Source of the DNA: Prevotellaceae bacterium | GTDB taxonomy: Bacteria; Bacteroidota; Bacteroidia; Bacteroidales; UBA932 | Length of the DNA stretch: 5,938 bases | Assembly (NCBI GenBank): GCA_031258755.1 | Contig: JAIRMK010000182.1 | Span: 1 to 5,938, forward strand | Direction of reading: 5' to 3' | Program-made: the position numbers and the translations under genes | Shown here: positions 1 to 5,560 of the stretch, one piece after another | Layout of the letters: each line of letters opens with the position of its first letter | Numbering within the stretch: the stretch's first letter is position 1 | Notes under the pieces: generated by a model | Database searches by the model: none | Told to the model about the DNA's origin: nothing | The model's input: only the letters and a program-made list of their open reading frames with translations

Positions 1-1007
1 AGCACGTCGGTATATACAAACATCTCGGCAAACCGCAGGAAAAGAATATACGAAAAACTCAGCCCGATACCTAACCCTATTTTTAGCCCGATGCCTCCCC
101 GCACTTTTTGCGACGACAGCGAAACCCCTATGAGCGTAAGAATAAACACCGAAAACGGCACCGTCAGCCGTTTGTTTTTTTCAATCAGGGCGAACTTGAC
201 GCTGTGGTCGCCCCGCAGCTTCAACAAATCAATTTCATCGTTCAGCTGGTAATAATTCATTGATTCATACAAATCCTTGCGCCGGCGCAGGTCGCTGGCC
301 GTGATGCCTATAATCGTGTCGAGCCGGCTGCCGCGGGTAATGACCTCCGTCGAATCGAAACACTGCCGGAGGTAGTAGTTGCGCACCCGCCATCCGTCGA
401 ACGACGTGTCCCACACGGCCTGCTCCGATTGCAGCTTCGAAATCAGGCGCTGTCCGTCGAACTTTTCGAGCGAAAACTTGTAGGCGGTATTGTTCCAGGC
501 CGTGAACGACTCGATATACACATACTCGCCGGGATTTACCTGAAAGTGAATATTCCGGTTCGTATTGCTGAAAGGGCCTTTGATATACTGCTCCTGAAAA
601 TTGAGCCGTTCGGCATTGGCCGGAGGAATGATAAAGAGATTGAACAACAAATTGAAAATAAAAATGACGAGCGCCGACAAGAAATAAGGATACATCAGCC
701 GCTTGAAACTTACGCCGCCCGACAGCATGGCGATAATTTCGCTGTGGCCGGCCATTTTTGAAGTGAAAAAGATAACCGTGATAAACACGAACAGCGAACT
801 GAACATGTTCACCAGAAAAGGAATGAAATTGAGGTAATAGCGAAATATAATATCGTAGAGCGGCGCTTTCTTTTCCACAAAATCATCAATCTTCTCGCTG
901 ATGTCGAAAATAATGACGATGACGCTGATCAGCGCCAGTGCGAAAAGATAGGTGCCGATAAACTTTTTGATGATATACCTGTCGATAAGTGTGGGATTGA
1001 AATGCAT
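1..1007 (-). CDS. LptF/LptG-family permease, C-terminus cut by window edge
   Basis: An inner-membrane permease subunit of the LptB2FG type, which extracts lipopolysaccharide from the inner membrane and passes it to the periplasmic bridge. The 335 visible residues begin MHFNPTLIDRYIIKKF. Hydrophobic segments lie near residues 16-35, 61-83 and 108-128. A mostly polar region follows at about 130-278 and should be the periplasmic jelly-roll. Two more hydrophobic segments lie near 281-298 and 306-324. The segment SKMAGHSEIIAMLSGG (about 83-98) followed by VSFKRL matches the family's cytoplasmic coupling helix after TM2. The family has six membrane helices and about 360 residues, so only the last helix is missing, through the window edge. 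The start is the first in-frame ATG, 16 bases after tgt, with an A/T-rich leader and no Shine-Dalgarno, as is usual in Bacteroidota. It is probably co-transcribed with tgt. I cannot tell LptF from LptG. Confidence 0.88.
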   Translation of the reverse strand, partial: MHFNPTLIDRYIIKKFIGTYLFALALISVIVIIFDISEKIDDFVEKKAPLYDIIFRYYLNFIPFLVNMFSSLFVFITVIFFTSKMAGHSEIIAMLSGGVSFKRLMYPYFLSALVIFIFNLLFNLFIIPPANAERLNFQEQYIKGPFSNTNRNIHFQVNPGEYVYIESFTAWNNTAYKFSLEKFDGQRLISKLQSEQAVWDTSFDGWRVRNYYLRQCFDSTEVITRGSRLDTIIGITASDLRRRKDLYESMNYYQLNDEIDLLKLRGDHSVKFALIEKNKRLTVPFSVFILTLIGVSLSSQKVRGGIGLKIGLGIGLSFSYILFLRFAEMFVYTDV

Positions 1008-1023
1008 GAAATTCAAATTTAAA

Positions 1024-2154
1024 TTAAAGTCTGCGAATTAATTTTTTAACCATTTTGTTTTTCCATGGCATAAATGTGCCGGCGGCGATTTGTTCGCGGG
1101 CGGCGCCCACCAGCCACAGGTAAAAAGACAGGTTGTGGAGGCTGGCGATTTGCGGCCCGAGCATCTCGCCCGAAACGAACAGGTGACGCAGGTACGCCTT
1201 GCTGTATATGCCGTCAACGAAGGCGTGGCCGTTAGGGTCGATAGCCGAAAGGTCATCAGCCCATTTCTGGTTTTTGATATTGATAACCCCTTCGGACGTG
1301 AACAGCATGCCGGTGCGTCCGTTGCGCGTGGGCATCACACAATCGAACATGTCGACGCCCCTGGCGATGCTTTCGAGTATATTCACCGGCGTGCCCACGC
1401 CCATCAAATAGCGGGGCTTGTGGTAAGGTAAAACAGGCGTTACGGTTTCAATCATTTCATACATCACCTCGGCGGGCTCGCCCACCGAGAGGCCGCCGAT
1501 GGCGTAGCCGTCCGTATCGAGTGCGGCGGCGTGTTCGGCCGCTTCGCGCCGCAAATCGGGATATACACAACCCTGCACAATGGGAAACAGCGCTTGCTCG
1601 TAGCCATACAGCGGCTCGGTGGTTTGCATGCGCGCCATACACCGCTCCAGCCATTGCCGGGTGAGCGCCAGCGATTTTTTGGCGTAACCGCGCCCGGCGG
1701 TGCCCGGCGGACACTCGTCGAGCGCCATCATGATGTCGGCCCCGATGCACCGTTGAATATCTATGACGCTCTCGGGCGTAAACGTGTGCTTCGAGCCGTC
1801 GATGTGCGAGCGGAACGTGCATCCCGCCGCGTTAAGCTTGCGGTTTTCCGCCAGTGAAAATATCTGATACCCGCCGCTGTCGGTCAAAACAGGCCTGTCC
1901 CAGCCAATAAATTTGTGCAGCCCGCCGGCCTGCCGTAAAATAGCCGTTCCCGGCCGCAGGTATAAATGATACGTATTGCCTAAAATAATCTCGGCTTTTA
2001 CCTCATTAATCAGGTCGCGATGAAACACGCCTTTTACACTGCCTGCGGTGCCTACGGGCATAAAAATGGGCGTATGTACACTGCCGTGGGCGGTGTGAAA
2101 TACTCCGCAGCGGGCAGCGCTTTCAGTATCAGCCGATAAAATGTCAAAAGTCAT
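1024..2154 (-). CDS. tgt: queuine/preQ1 tRNA-guanine transglycosylase (Tgt)
   Basis: Exchanges guanine at the wobble position 34 of GUN-anticodon tRNAs for preQ1, a step of queuosine synthesis, in the cytosol. The protein is 376 residues, the normal length for bacterial Tgt, and the (beta/alpha)8 barrel motifs are all visible. TDSGGYQIFSL holds the general-acid/base Asp at residue 92. ALDECPPG (145-151) holds the base-recognition Asp147. IVQGCVYPDLR (192-202) and GGLSVGEP (220-227) are in place. MFDCVMPTRNGR (269-280) holds the nucleophile Asp271. The C-terminal zinc site is unusual: where the family has CxCxxC this protein has DPNGHAFVDGIYSKAYL (306-322) with no cysteine, although the later zinc-ligand His equivalent (SLHNL, His340) remains. 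From memory other Bacteroidota Tgts also lack these cysteines. The ATG at 2154 gives a complete N-terminus. A promoter-like site lies just upstream, and the LptF/G-type gene follows after 16 bases. Confidence 0.97.
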   Translation of the reverse strand: MTFDILSADTESAARCGVFHTAHGSVHTPIFMPVGTAGSVKGVFHRDLINEVKAEIILGNTYHLYLRPGTAILRQAGGLHKFIGWDRPVLTDSGGYQIFSLAENRKLNAAGCTFRSHIDGSKHTFTPESVIDIQRCIGADIMMALDECPPGTAGRGYAKKSLALTRQWLERCMARMQTTEPLYGYEQALFPIVQGCVYPDLRREAAEHAAALDTDGYAIGGLSVGEPAEVMYEMIETVTPVLPYHKPRYLMGVGTPVNILESIARGVDMFDCVMPTRNGRTGMLFTSEGVINIKNQKWADDLSAIDPNGHAFVDGIYSKAYLRHLFVSGEMLGPQIASLHNLSFYLWLVGAAREQIAAGTFMPWKNKMVKKLIRRL

Positions 2155-2177
2155 GCTTTTTTTCCGGTTTTAATAAA

Positions 2178-2185
2178 CAAAGATA
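2178..2185 (-). promoter_or_regulatory. putative Bacteroidota -7 element for tgt
   Basis: Read on the minus strand this is TATCTTTG, a full match to the TAnnTTTG -7 consensus of the Bacteroidota housekeeping sigma factor. It lies 23 bases before the tgt start codon, so the leader would be only about 15-20 nt. The expected TTG at -33 is poor; only a GTTATG-like stretch is seen at about the right distance. That upstream part overlaps the first codons of the divergent glycosyltransferase gene. Confidence 0.5.
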
Positions 2186-2203
2186 GGCAGACTTTAAAAA
2201 TAA

Positions 2204-3406
2204 ATGCATAACTTGCATAAATTTTATGATAACACTATGGAGCATTTGTTGTCTTATTTCTCTTTATTTGAAAAGATTATATTAATAATAGCGTTTTTCG
2301 CCTTTGTGGCGCAACTTTATTATTACCTGGCTGTTTTTGGCCGTGTCGCCTTTTTTCGCCGTGTGACGCCTGCACCGCCGTGCAATGGGGAACATGAAGG
2401 TGAAATACAGACGCCGCCGGTGTCGGTCATTATCTGTGCACGGAATGAAGAAGTGGCGCTGGAACAAAACCTGCATCACGTGTTGGAGCAGGCATATCCC
2501 GAATTTGAAGTGATTGTAGTGAACGATTGCTCGGAAGACGATTCGGAAATCCTGTTGGCCTCCATGCAGGAAAAATATCCCAACCTGATATTTCGCACCC
2601 TGGTGAAGGATGAAGTGTTTAAACACAATAAGAAAATGGCGTTGGGCGTGGGAATTAAAGCGGCGCGGTATGACCTGTTGCTGTTTCTTGACGCCGACTG
2701 TTACCCTCCGGGGCCTCATTGGCTGAGCAGCATGGCAAGCCGGTTTACCCCAAAAACGGACGTGGTGCTGGGCTATACGCGCTTGAAAAACAACCGGCGC
2801 TGGGTGCGTGCCGACCGGCTGATGCGGGCGCTGCATTATTTGGGCAAGGCTTTGAAACGTAAACCTTACATGGGGGTGGGAAGCAATTTGGCCTACCGGA
2901 AGCAGCTCTTTTTTGAACATAAAGGATTTGATATCCGGATTACCGGCAACCTGCGCGAAGACTGTGTATTTATTAACAAAGTGGCCACACGCGACAATAC
3001 GGCGGCGGCCGTGGCGCCGGAAGCAGTGAACGTAAGCGCCCTGCGGATTGCCGGCGAGCGCTGGCGCAGGGAACGGCGCGAAGAGATACGTTCGTTCGCT
3101 TTATGTGAAAAAGGCTCGCGGTATCCCGAACTGGCGGAAATCCTTTACCGCTTGGTTTTTTTTGCAACCATGACGGCCATGATGATCCATTTTCGTGAAC
3201 ACCCGGTCATGCTGCCCCTTTTGTCAGGCGTTGTCCTCTTGCGCTTGCTGCTTCAATTCCTGATATTCTTTCGCACGCAGCGCCATTTGGGCGAAAAAGG
3301 CTTATCGTTCATGTTGCTGCTGTGGGATTTGGTGTTTCCGCTTTTTTACCTGTGGCTGCTTTCCACATCGAAAAGCTATCGTAAACAAAGTGTCAATTAC
3401 CGATGA
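2204..3406 (+). CDS. membrane-anchored family 2 glycosyltransferase
   Basis: Transfers a sugar from a nucleotide-sugar donor to an unidentified acceptor; the GT-A domain would face the cytosol at the inner membrane. An N-terminal hydrophobic anchor spans about residues 23-45. The GT2 core begins at PPVSVIICARNEE (71-83). VIVVNDCSEDD (103-113) is the nucleotide-binding region. FLDADC (161-166) is the metal-binding DxD. GVGSNLAYRK (224-233) resembles the acceptor-side GxN motif. REDC (251-254) supplies the ED catalytic-base motif. GERWRRERR (284-292) occupies the place of the QxxRW motif of processive GT2 enzymes but is not canonical. Hydrophobic segments follow at about 313-328, 336-355 and 368-387. 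The start is uncertain: the first ATG (2204) gives 400 residues, whereas ATG 2237 (M12) gives 389 and fits the usual short lead into the anchor. A weak promoter-like TAAATTTT at 2218-2225 would favour the later start. The 3' end overlaps rsmG by 4 bases. The product polysaccharide or glycolipid is unknown. Confidence 0.85.
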   Translation: MHNLHKFYDNTMEHLLSYFSLFEKIILIIAFFAFVAQLYYYLAVFGRVAFFRRVTPAPPCNGEHEGEIQTPPVSVIICARNEEVALEQNLHHVLEQAYPEFEVIVVNDCSEDDSEILLASMQEKYPNLIFRTLVKDEVFKHNKKMALGVGIKAARYDLLLFLDADCYPPGPHWLSSMASRFTPKTDVVLGYTRLKNNRRWVRADRLMRALHYLGKALKRKPYMGVGSNLAYRKQLFFEHKGFDIRITGNLREDCVFINKVATRDNTAAAVAPEAVNVSALRIAGERWRRERREEIRSFALCEKGSRYPELAEILYRLVFFATMTAMMIHFREHPVMLPLLSGVVLLRLLLQFLIFFRTQRHLGEKGLSFMLLLWDLVFPLFYLWLLSTSKSYRKQSVNYR

Positions 3407-4044
3407 ACCTGCCGGAACTCGCCCGCTATTTTCCGGAACTCGACGCCGTGCAACGCCGGCGTTTTGAGCAGCTGCCGGCGCTTTATGCCGAGTGGAACAG
3501 CCGCATCAATGTGGTGTCGCGAAAAGATATTGGCGCCTTGGAAGTGCACCACATACTGCACTCCCTGGCCATCGCCCGGTTTTGCAGCTTCCCCGGCGGC
3601 GCTTCCGTGATGGATGCGGGCACGGGCGGCGGATTTCCGGGTATTCCGCTGGCCATTCTTTTTCCCGGTTGCCATTTCACCCTTGTCGATGCCATTGCCA
3701 AAAAAATAAAAGTGGTGCAGGCCATCACGGAGGCGCTGGGTTTGCAAAATGTAACGCCCCTGTGCAGCCGCGTGGAGCAGGTCTCCGGAAGTTTTGACGT
3801 GGTGGTGAGCCGTGCGGTCACCAACCTGCCGGATTTTATAGACTGGGTATGGCCGCGCCTCCGGCCTGCCTGCCCGTTAAATGGGATTCGCGGTATTATT
3901 TGTCTCAAAGGCGGCGATTTAACCGCTGAAATAGCCGCTGCCGTTAAAAAACTGCCGGCCACGCCGCCGGTCGTGGTGGAAATAAAACAATGGTTTGACA
4001 ATGAATTTTTTGAAACCAAGAAAATTATTTATCTTGCCCGGTAA
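3403..4044 (+). CDS. rsmG: 16S rRNA (guanine527-N7)-methyltransferase RsmG
   Basis: An S-adenosylmethionine-dependent enzyme that makes m7G527 in the 530 loop of 16S rRNA; formerly called GidB. The protein is 213 residues, a normal length. The family fold begins with the N-terminal segment YAEWNSRINVVSRKD (28-42) and HHILHSL (49-55). The SAM-binding glycine loop is VMDAGTGGGFPGIPLAI (69-85). Asp96 in FTLVDAIAKK (92-101) is the expected ribose-binding acid. FDVVVSRAV (131-139) is the RsmG signature. The C-terminus WFDNEFFETKKIIYLAR resembles other Bacteroidota RsmG proteins as I remember them. Its ATG lies inside the ATGA overlap with the glycosyltransferase stop, so it is likely translated by coupling or reinitiation. 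I see no separate promoter for it, and the rpmH promoter starts about 12 bases after its stop. Confidence 0.96.
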   Translation: MNLPELARYFPELDAVQRRRFEQLPALYAEWNSRINVVSRKDIGALEVHHILHSLAIARFCSFPGGASVMDAGTGGGFPGIPLAILFPGCHFTLVDAIAKKIKVVQAITEALGLQNVTPLCSRVEQVSGSFDVVVSRAVTNLPDFIDWVWPRLRPACPLNGIRGIICLKGGDLTAEIAAAVKKLPATPPVVVEIKQWFDNEFFETKKIIYLAR

Positions 4045-4055
4045 ATGGTTTTTAT

Positions 4056-4087
4056 TTTGGCAGATTAAAAATAGTTTATTACCTTTG
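4056..4087 (+). promoter_or_regulatory. Bacteroidota-type promoter of rpmH
   Basis: A near-perfect promoter: TTTG at 4056-4059, a 20-base spacer and TACCTTTG at 4080-4087, matching TTTG - about 20 - TAnnTTTG. Transcription should start near 4093, leaving about 15 nt of leader before the rpmH ATG at 4108. It begins 12 bases after the rsmG stop. A strong private promoter suits a ribosomal protein gene, which would then not depend on read-through from rsmG. Confidence 0.85.
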
Positions 4088-4107
4088 CAGTCCAATTTTT
4101 TGAAGAT

Positions 4108-4260
4108 ATGAAACGTACATTTCAACCGTCGCAGCGTAAACGTCGCAATAAACATGGATTTCGTGAACGTATGGCCACAGCAAACGGCCGTCGTGTACTG
4201 GCCGCCCGCCGCCGCCGTGGGCGTAAGAAATTAACCGTGTCGGACGAAGACCGGTTCTAA
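4108..4260 (+). CDS. rpmH: 50S ribosomal protein L34
   Basis: A 50-residue, very basic component of the large ribosomal subunit. The N-terminus MKRTFQPSQRKRRNKHGFRE is the universal L34 signature. It is followed by RMATANGRRVLAARRRRGR and the tail KKLTVSDEDRF. Length and tail fit the slightly extended L34 of Bacteroidota, compared with about 46 residues in E. coli. The ATG is preceded by TGAAGAT and a very short leader from the promoter at 4056-4087. In many bacteria rpmH is followed by rnpA and yidC. Here it is followed instead by non-coding DNA and a convergent gene, so it appears monocistronic. No convincing intrinsic terminator follows directly. Confidence 0.97.
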   Translation: MKRTFQPSQRKRRNKHGFRERMATANGRRVLAARRRRGRKKLTVSDEDRF

Positions 4261-4286
4261 AATCACCTCATAATAGATTTTAATAA

Positions 4287-4316
4287 TTGTAATTATAAGA
4301 ATTGGCATGATATTTG
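4287..4316 (+). promoter_or_regulatory. putative promoter of the intergenic RNA
   Basis: TTG at 4287-4289, a 19-base spacer and GATATTTG at 4309-4316, which departs from TAnnTTTG only at the first base. It would start transcription near 4322 on the plus strand, toward the inverted repeats and the terminator at 4517-4545. The surroundings are very A/T rich, so a chance match is possible. A weaker -7-like site, TTTCTTTG at 4370-4377, has a TTG only 15 bases before it and is less likely. Confidence 0.4.
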
Positions 4317-4353
4317 CTTAGAATAGAATGTCGTTCTTTTTTTATTACCTGTT

Positions 4354-4431
4354 GGCGCTTACTTTTATATTTCTTTGTAGGAAAGTTACGATTTCTGTTG
4401 AATAATGACCATGAAATATAAAGTCGGCGCC
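4354..4431 (+). repeat. long imperfect inverted repeat (stem-loop)
   Basis: The arms are 4354-4373 and 4413-4431. The outer GGCGC pairs with GCGCC. Two unpaired or wobble positions follow (TT against CG). Then 12 base pairs form between 4361-4373 and 4413-4424 with T bulged near 4363. The 39-base interior holds a small hairpin, GAAA (4381-4384) with TTTC (4392-4395). The GC clamp outside an A/T helix is more ordered than expected by chance in this A/T-rich gap. It forms the 5' half of the candidate RNA. Confidence 0.65.
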
Positions 4432-4516
4432 CACATTTTAATCCATGAGATAAAGAACTGTCAGGCCTGAAGGATAAATGAGCGAGGAGAATAACTACCT
4501 GGGGGCGCCAACACCG

Positions 4517-4545
4517 CGCGGGATCAAAAAATCTCGCGTTTTTTT
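4517..4545 (+). terminator. Rho-independent terminator of the intergenic RNA
   Basis: CGCGGGAT (4517-4524) pairs with ATCTCGCG (4531-4538) over 8 bp, including one G-U pair. The loop is CAAAAA, followed by seven T (4539-4545). The T-run lies only on the plus-strand side. In the minus direction the stem is followed by CGGTGTTGG, so it cannot serve the convergent porP-like gene. It therefore implies a plus-strand transcript arriving from the 4261-4516 region. Confidence 0.85.
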
Positions 4546-4550
4546 ATGTA

Positions 4551-5546
4551 TTAGCAGTCTTCGCAAAGGTATTTTCGCGGGCCATGCTGTATGGGTGGCA
4601 AGCGCCACGACAACATAATTTCGTGTGAATTCGCCCAATGTACTTGCTGGAACTGGAACGTATATTCATAAGCGTAGCCCACGCGCCATTGTTCGGTAAT
4701 GCTGACGCCTGCCATTATGGCCAACGTACCGCTGAACCGTATGTAAGCGCCCGCCCATAAGAAATCATACGTGTCGCTATACCGTGTACTTAAACGCACC
4801 AGGTTATTCTTTTGCCGCAGCCGTTTGAAAAAAAACATGGCGCCGGCCTCTCCGTCATAAAATCCGTGGTTTAATGAGCCCAGCAGGGAAGGGCTGACCG
4901 CAAGATAAGGGCCGGCTTCCATACGTGCAGTGGCATACGCGTAAAAGGTGCGTCCAATATCCGGTGTATTATACCCGGAGCTGCCCGGATTGTTATAGTC
5001 GCCGGGTGAGTCAATCAGGTTAATGGCCGACAAGCCAACCTTCAGCCATGCATTGCGTACTTCTATTCCTGCGTCAAAATTCGGGAGCATGGTGGTCTTA
5101 AAAGGTGGCGGCGGTATGGCCGGCGGAGTTTGATAAGTGATTTTTGAATCGTCGCGGTACATCCATATCGCGTTGCCGGCAAGGCCGAAACTTATGGCTA
5201 TATCCTGGTCCAACAGGATATGATAAGCATAGGCGAGTTTTATGTCAATAGTGTGAAAGATCCCGATATGCTCGTTGATCACCGTGAGCCCTGCCCCGGA
5301 ATTAATAGAGGGGAAGAAAGAATGTCCGGAGAAAATTTGTGTCGAAGGAGCGCCTTCTATGCCTACCCACTGCTGCCGTGCAAACAGGTTCAATTCCAGA
5401 AAAGGCGTGTTCCCGGTAACCGCGGGATTAAAGAATGGGCGGTACAGCCATTTTTGACCAATGTCAATATATCCCTGACCTTGTGCATTGGCCTGCAAGC
5501 CAATTGCCATCAACCCTACCACGATGAAATATTTAATCTGTACCAT
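4551..5546 (-). CDS. PorP/SprF-family type IX secretion outer-membrane protein
   Basis: A member of the Bacteroidota-specific PorP/SprF family, outer-membrane beta-barrel proteins that work with the type IX secretion system and are often dedicated to one cargo, as SprF is to SprB. The protein is 331 residues. Residues 1-21 form a signal peptide (MVQIKYF, then a hydrophobic core, then ANA with likely cleavage before QGQ). The mature start has the family pattern YRPFFNPAVTG (35-45), followed by RQQWVG (57-62) and INEHIGIF (90-97). Many alternating, Gly/aromatic strands follow. The family's C-terminal signature ends at HEIMLSWRL, followed by a short tail whose last four residues, CEDC, carry the only cysteines in the protein. 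A proline-rich loop (PPAIPPPPF) interrupts the barrel. The gene starts 14 bases after the cargo-like gene upstream on the same strand and is probably co-transcribed with it. No Shine-Dalgarno is seen. Confidence 0.9.
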   Translation of the reverse strand: MVQIKYFIVVGLMAIGLQANAQGQGYIDIGQKWLYRPFFNPAVTGNTPFLELNLFARQQWVGIEGAPSTQIFSGHSFFPSINSGAGLTVINEHIGIFHTIDIKLAYAYHILLDQDIAISFGLAGNAIWMYRDDSKITYQTPPAIPPPPFKTTMLPNFDAGIEVRNAWLKVGLSAINLIDSPGDYNNPGSSGYNTPDIGRTFYAYATARMEAGPYLAVSPSLLGSLNHGFYDGEAGAMFFFKRLRQKNNLVRLSTRYSDTYDFLWAGAYIRFSGTLAIMAGVSITEQWRVGYAYEYTFQFQQVHWANSHEIMLSWRLPPIQHGPRKYLCEDC

Positions 5547-5560
5547 TTTTTTTAAAAAAC

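Larger units (their letters stand above)
4323..4545 (+). ncRNA. candidate structured non-coding RNA, family unknown
   Basis: The 290-base gap between rpmH and the convergent porP-like gene has no credible ORF on either strand but has strong RNA signals. A promoter-like site lies upstream and a Rho-independent terminator closes it. Several helices can form. ACTTTTATATTTC (4361-4373) pairs with GAAATATAAAGT (4413-4424) over 12 bp with one bulge. This helix can be extended by GGCGC (4354-4358) with GCGCC (4427-4431). GTTGGCGC (4351-4358) is also a perfect complement of GCGCCAAC (4505-4512), 162 bases end to end. Within the 3' half, AATCC around 4440-4444 and the T-run before it pair with GGATAAA (4472-4478). 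The segment TCAGGCCTGA (4461-4470) is palindromic. The size, roughly 160-225 nt, fits a 6S-type or other regulatory RNA, but I cannot assign a family. The 5' end is uncertain. A remnant element with short inverted ends is a less likely alternative. Confidence 0.5.

Noticed and set aside
429..761. 110-residue plus-strand open frame over the permease gene
   Set aside because: It is antisense to the well-supported LptF/LptG-type gene and shows no recognisable motif or promoter.
2282..2920. 212-residue open frame on the minus strand
   Set aside because: It lies entirely inside the glycosyltransferase gene, has a low-complexity His/Gln/Arg-rich translation and matches no family I know; it is a shadow frame.
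3483..4019. 178-residue minus-strand open frame over rsmG
   Set aside because: Antisense shadow of rsmG, whose SAM-binding and signature motifs are clear in the plus frame.
4284..4297. ATAATT/AATTAT inverted repeat
   Set aside because: Pure A/T with a two-base loop in an A/T-rich stretch, likely by chance, and it overlaps the -33 region of the candidate RNA promoter.
4325..4343. AGAA-TGTCG-TTCT hairpin followed by seven T as an rpmH terminator
   Set aside because: The stem is only 4 bp and A/T rich, too weak to call. If it were active it would also stop transcripts from the promoter-like site at 4287-4316, so one of these two readings must be wrong.
4351..4512. 162-base mobile element with 8-base terminal inverted repeats
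   Set aside because: There is no convincing target-site duplication and no transposase remnant, and the internal helices and adjacent terminator fit an RNA gene better.
5220..5555. 111-residue plus-strand open frame over the porP-like gene
   Set aside because: Antisense to a gene with a signal peptide and family motifs; its own translation has no recognisable pattern.
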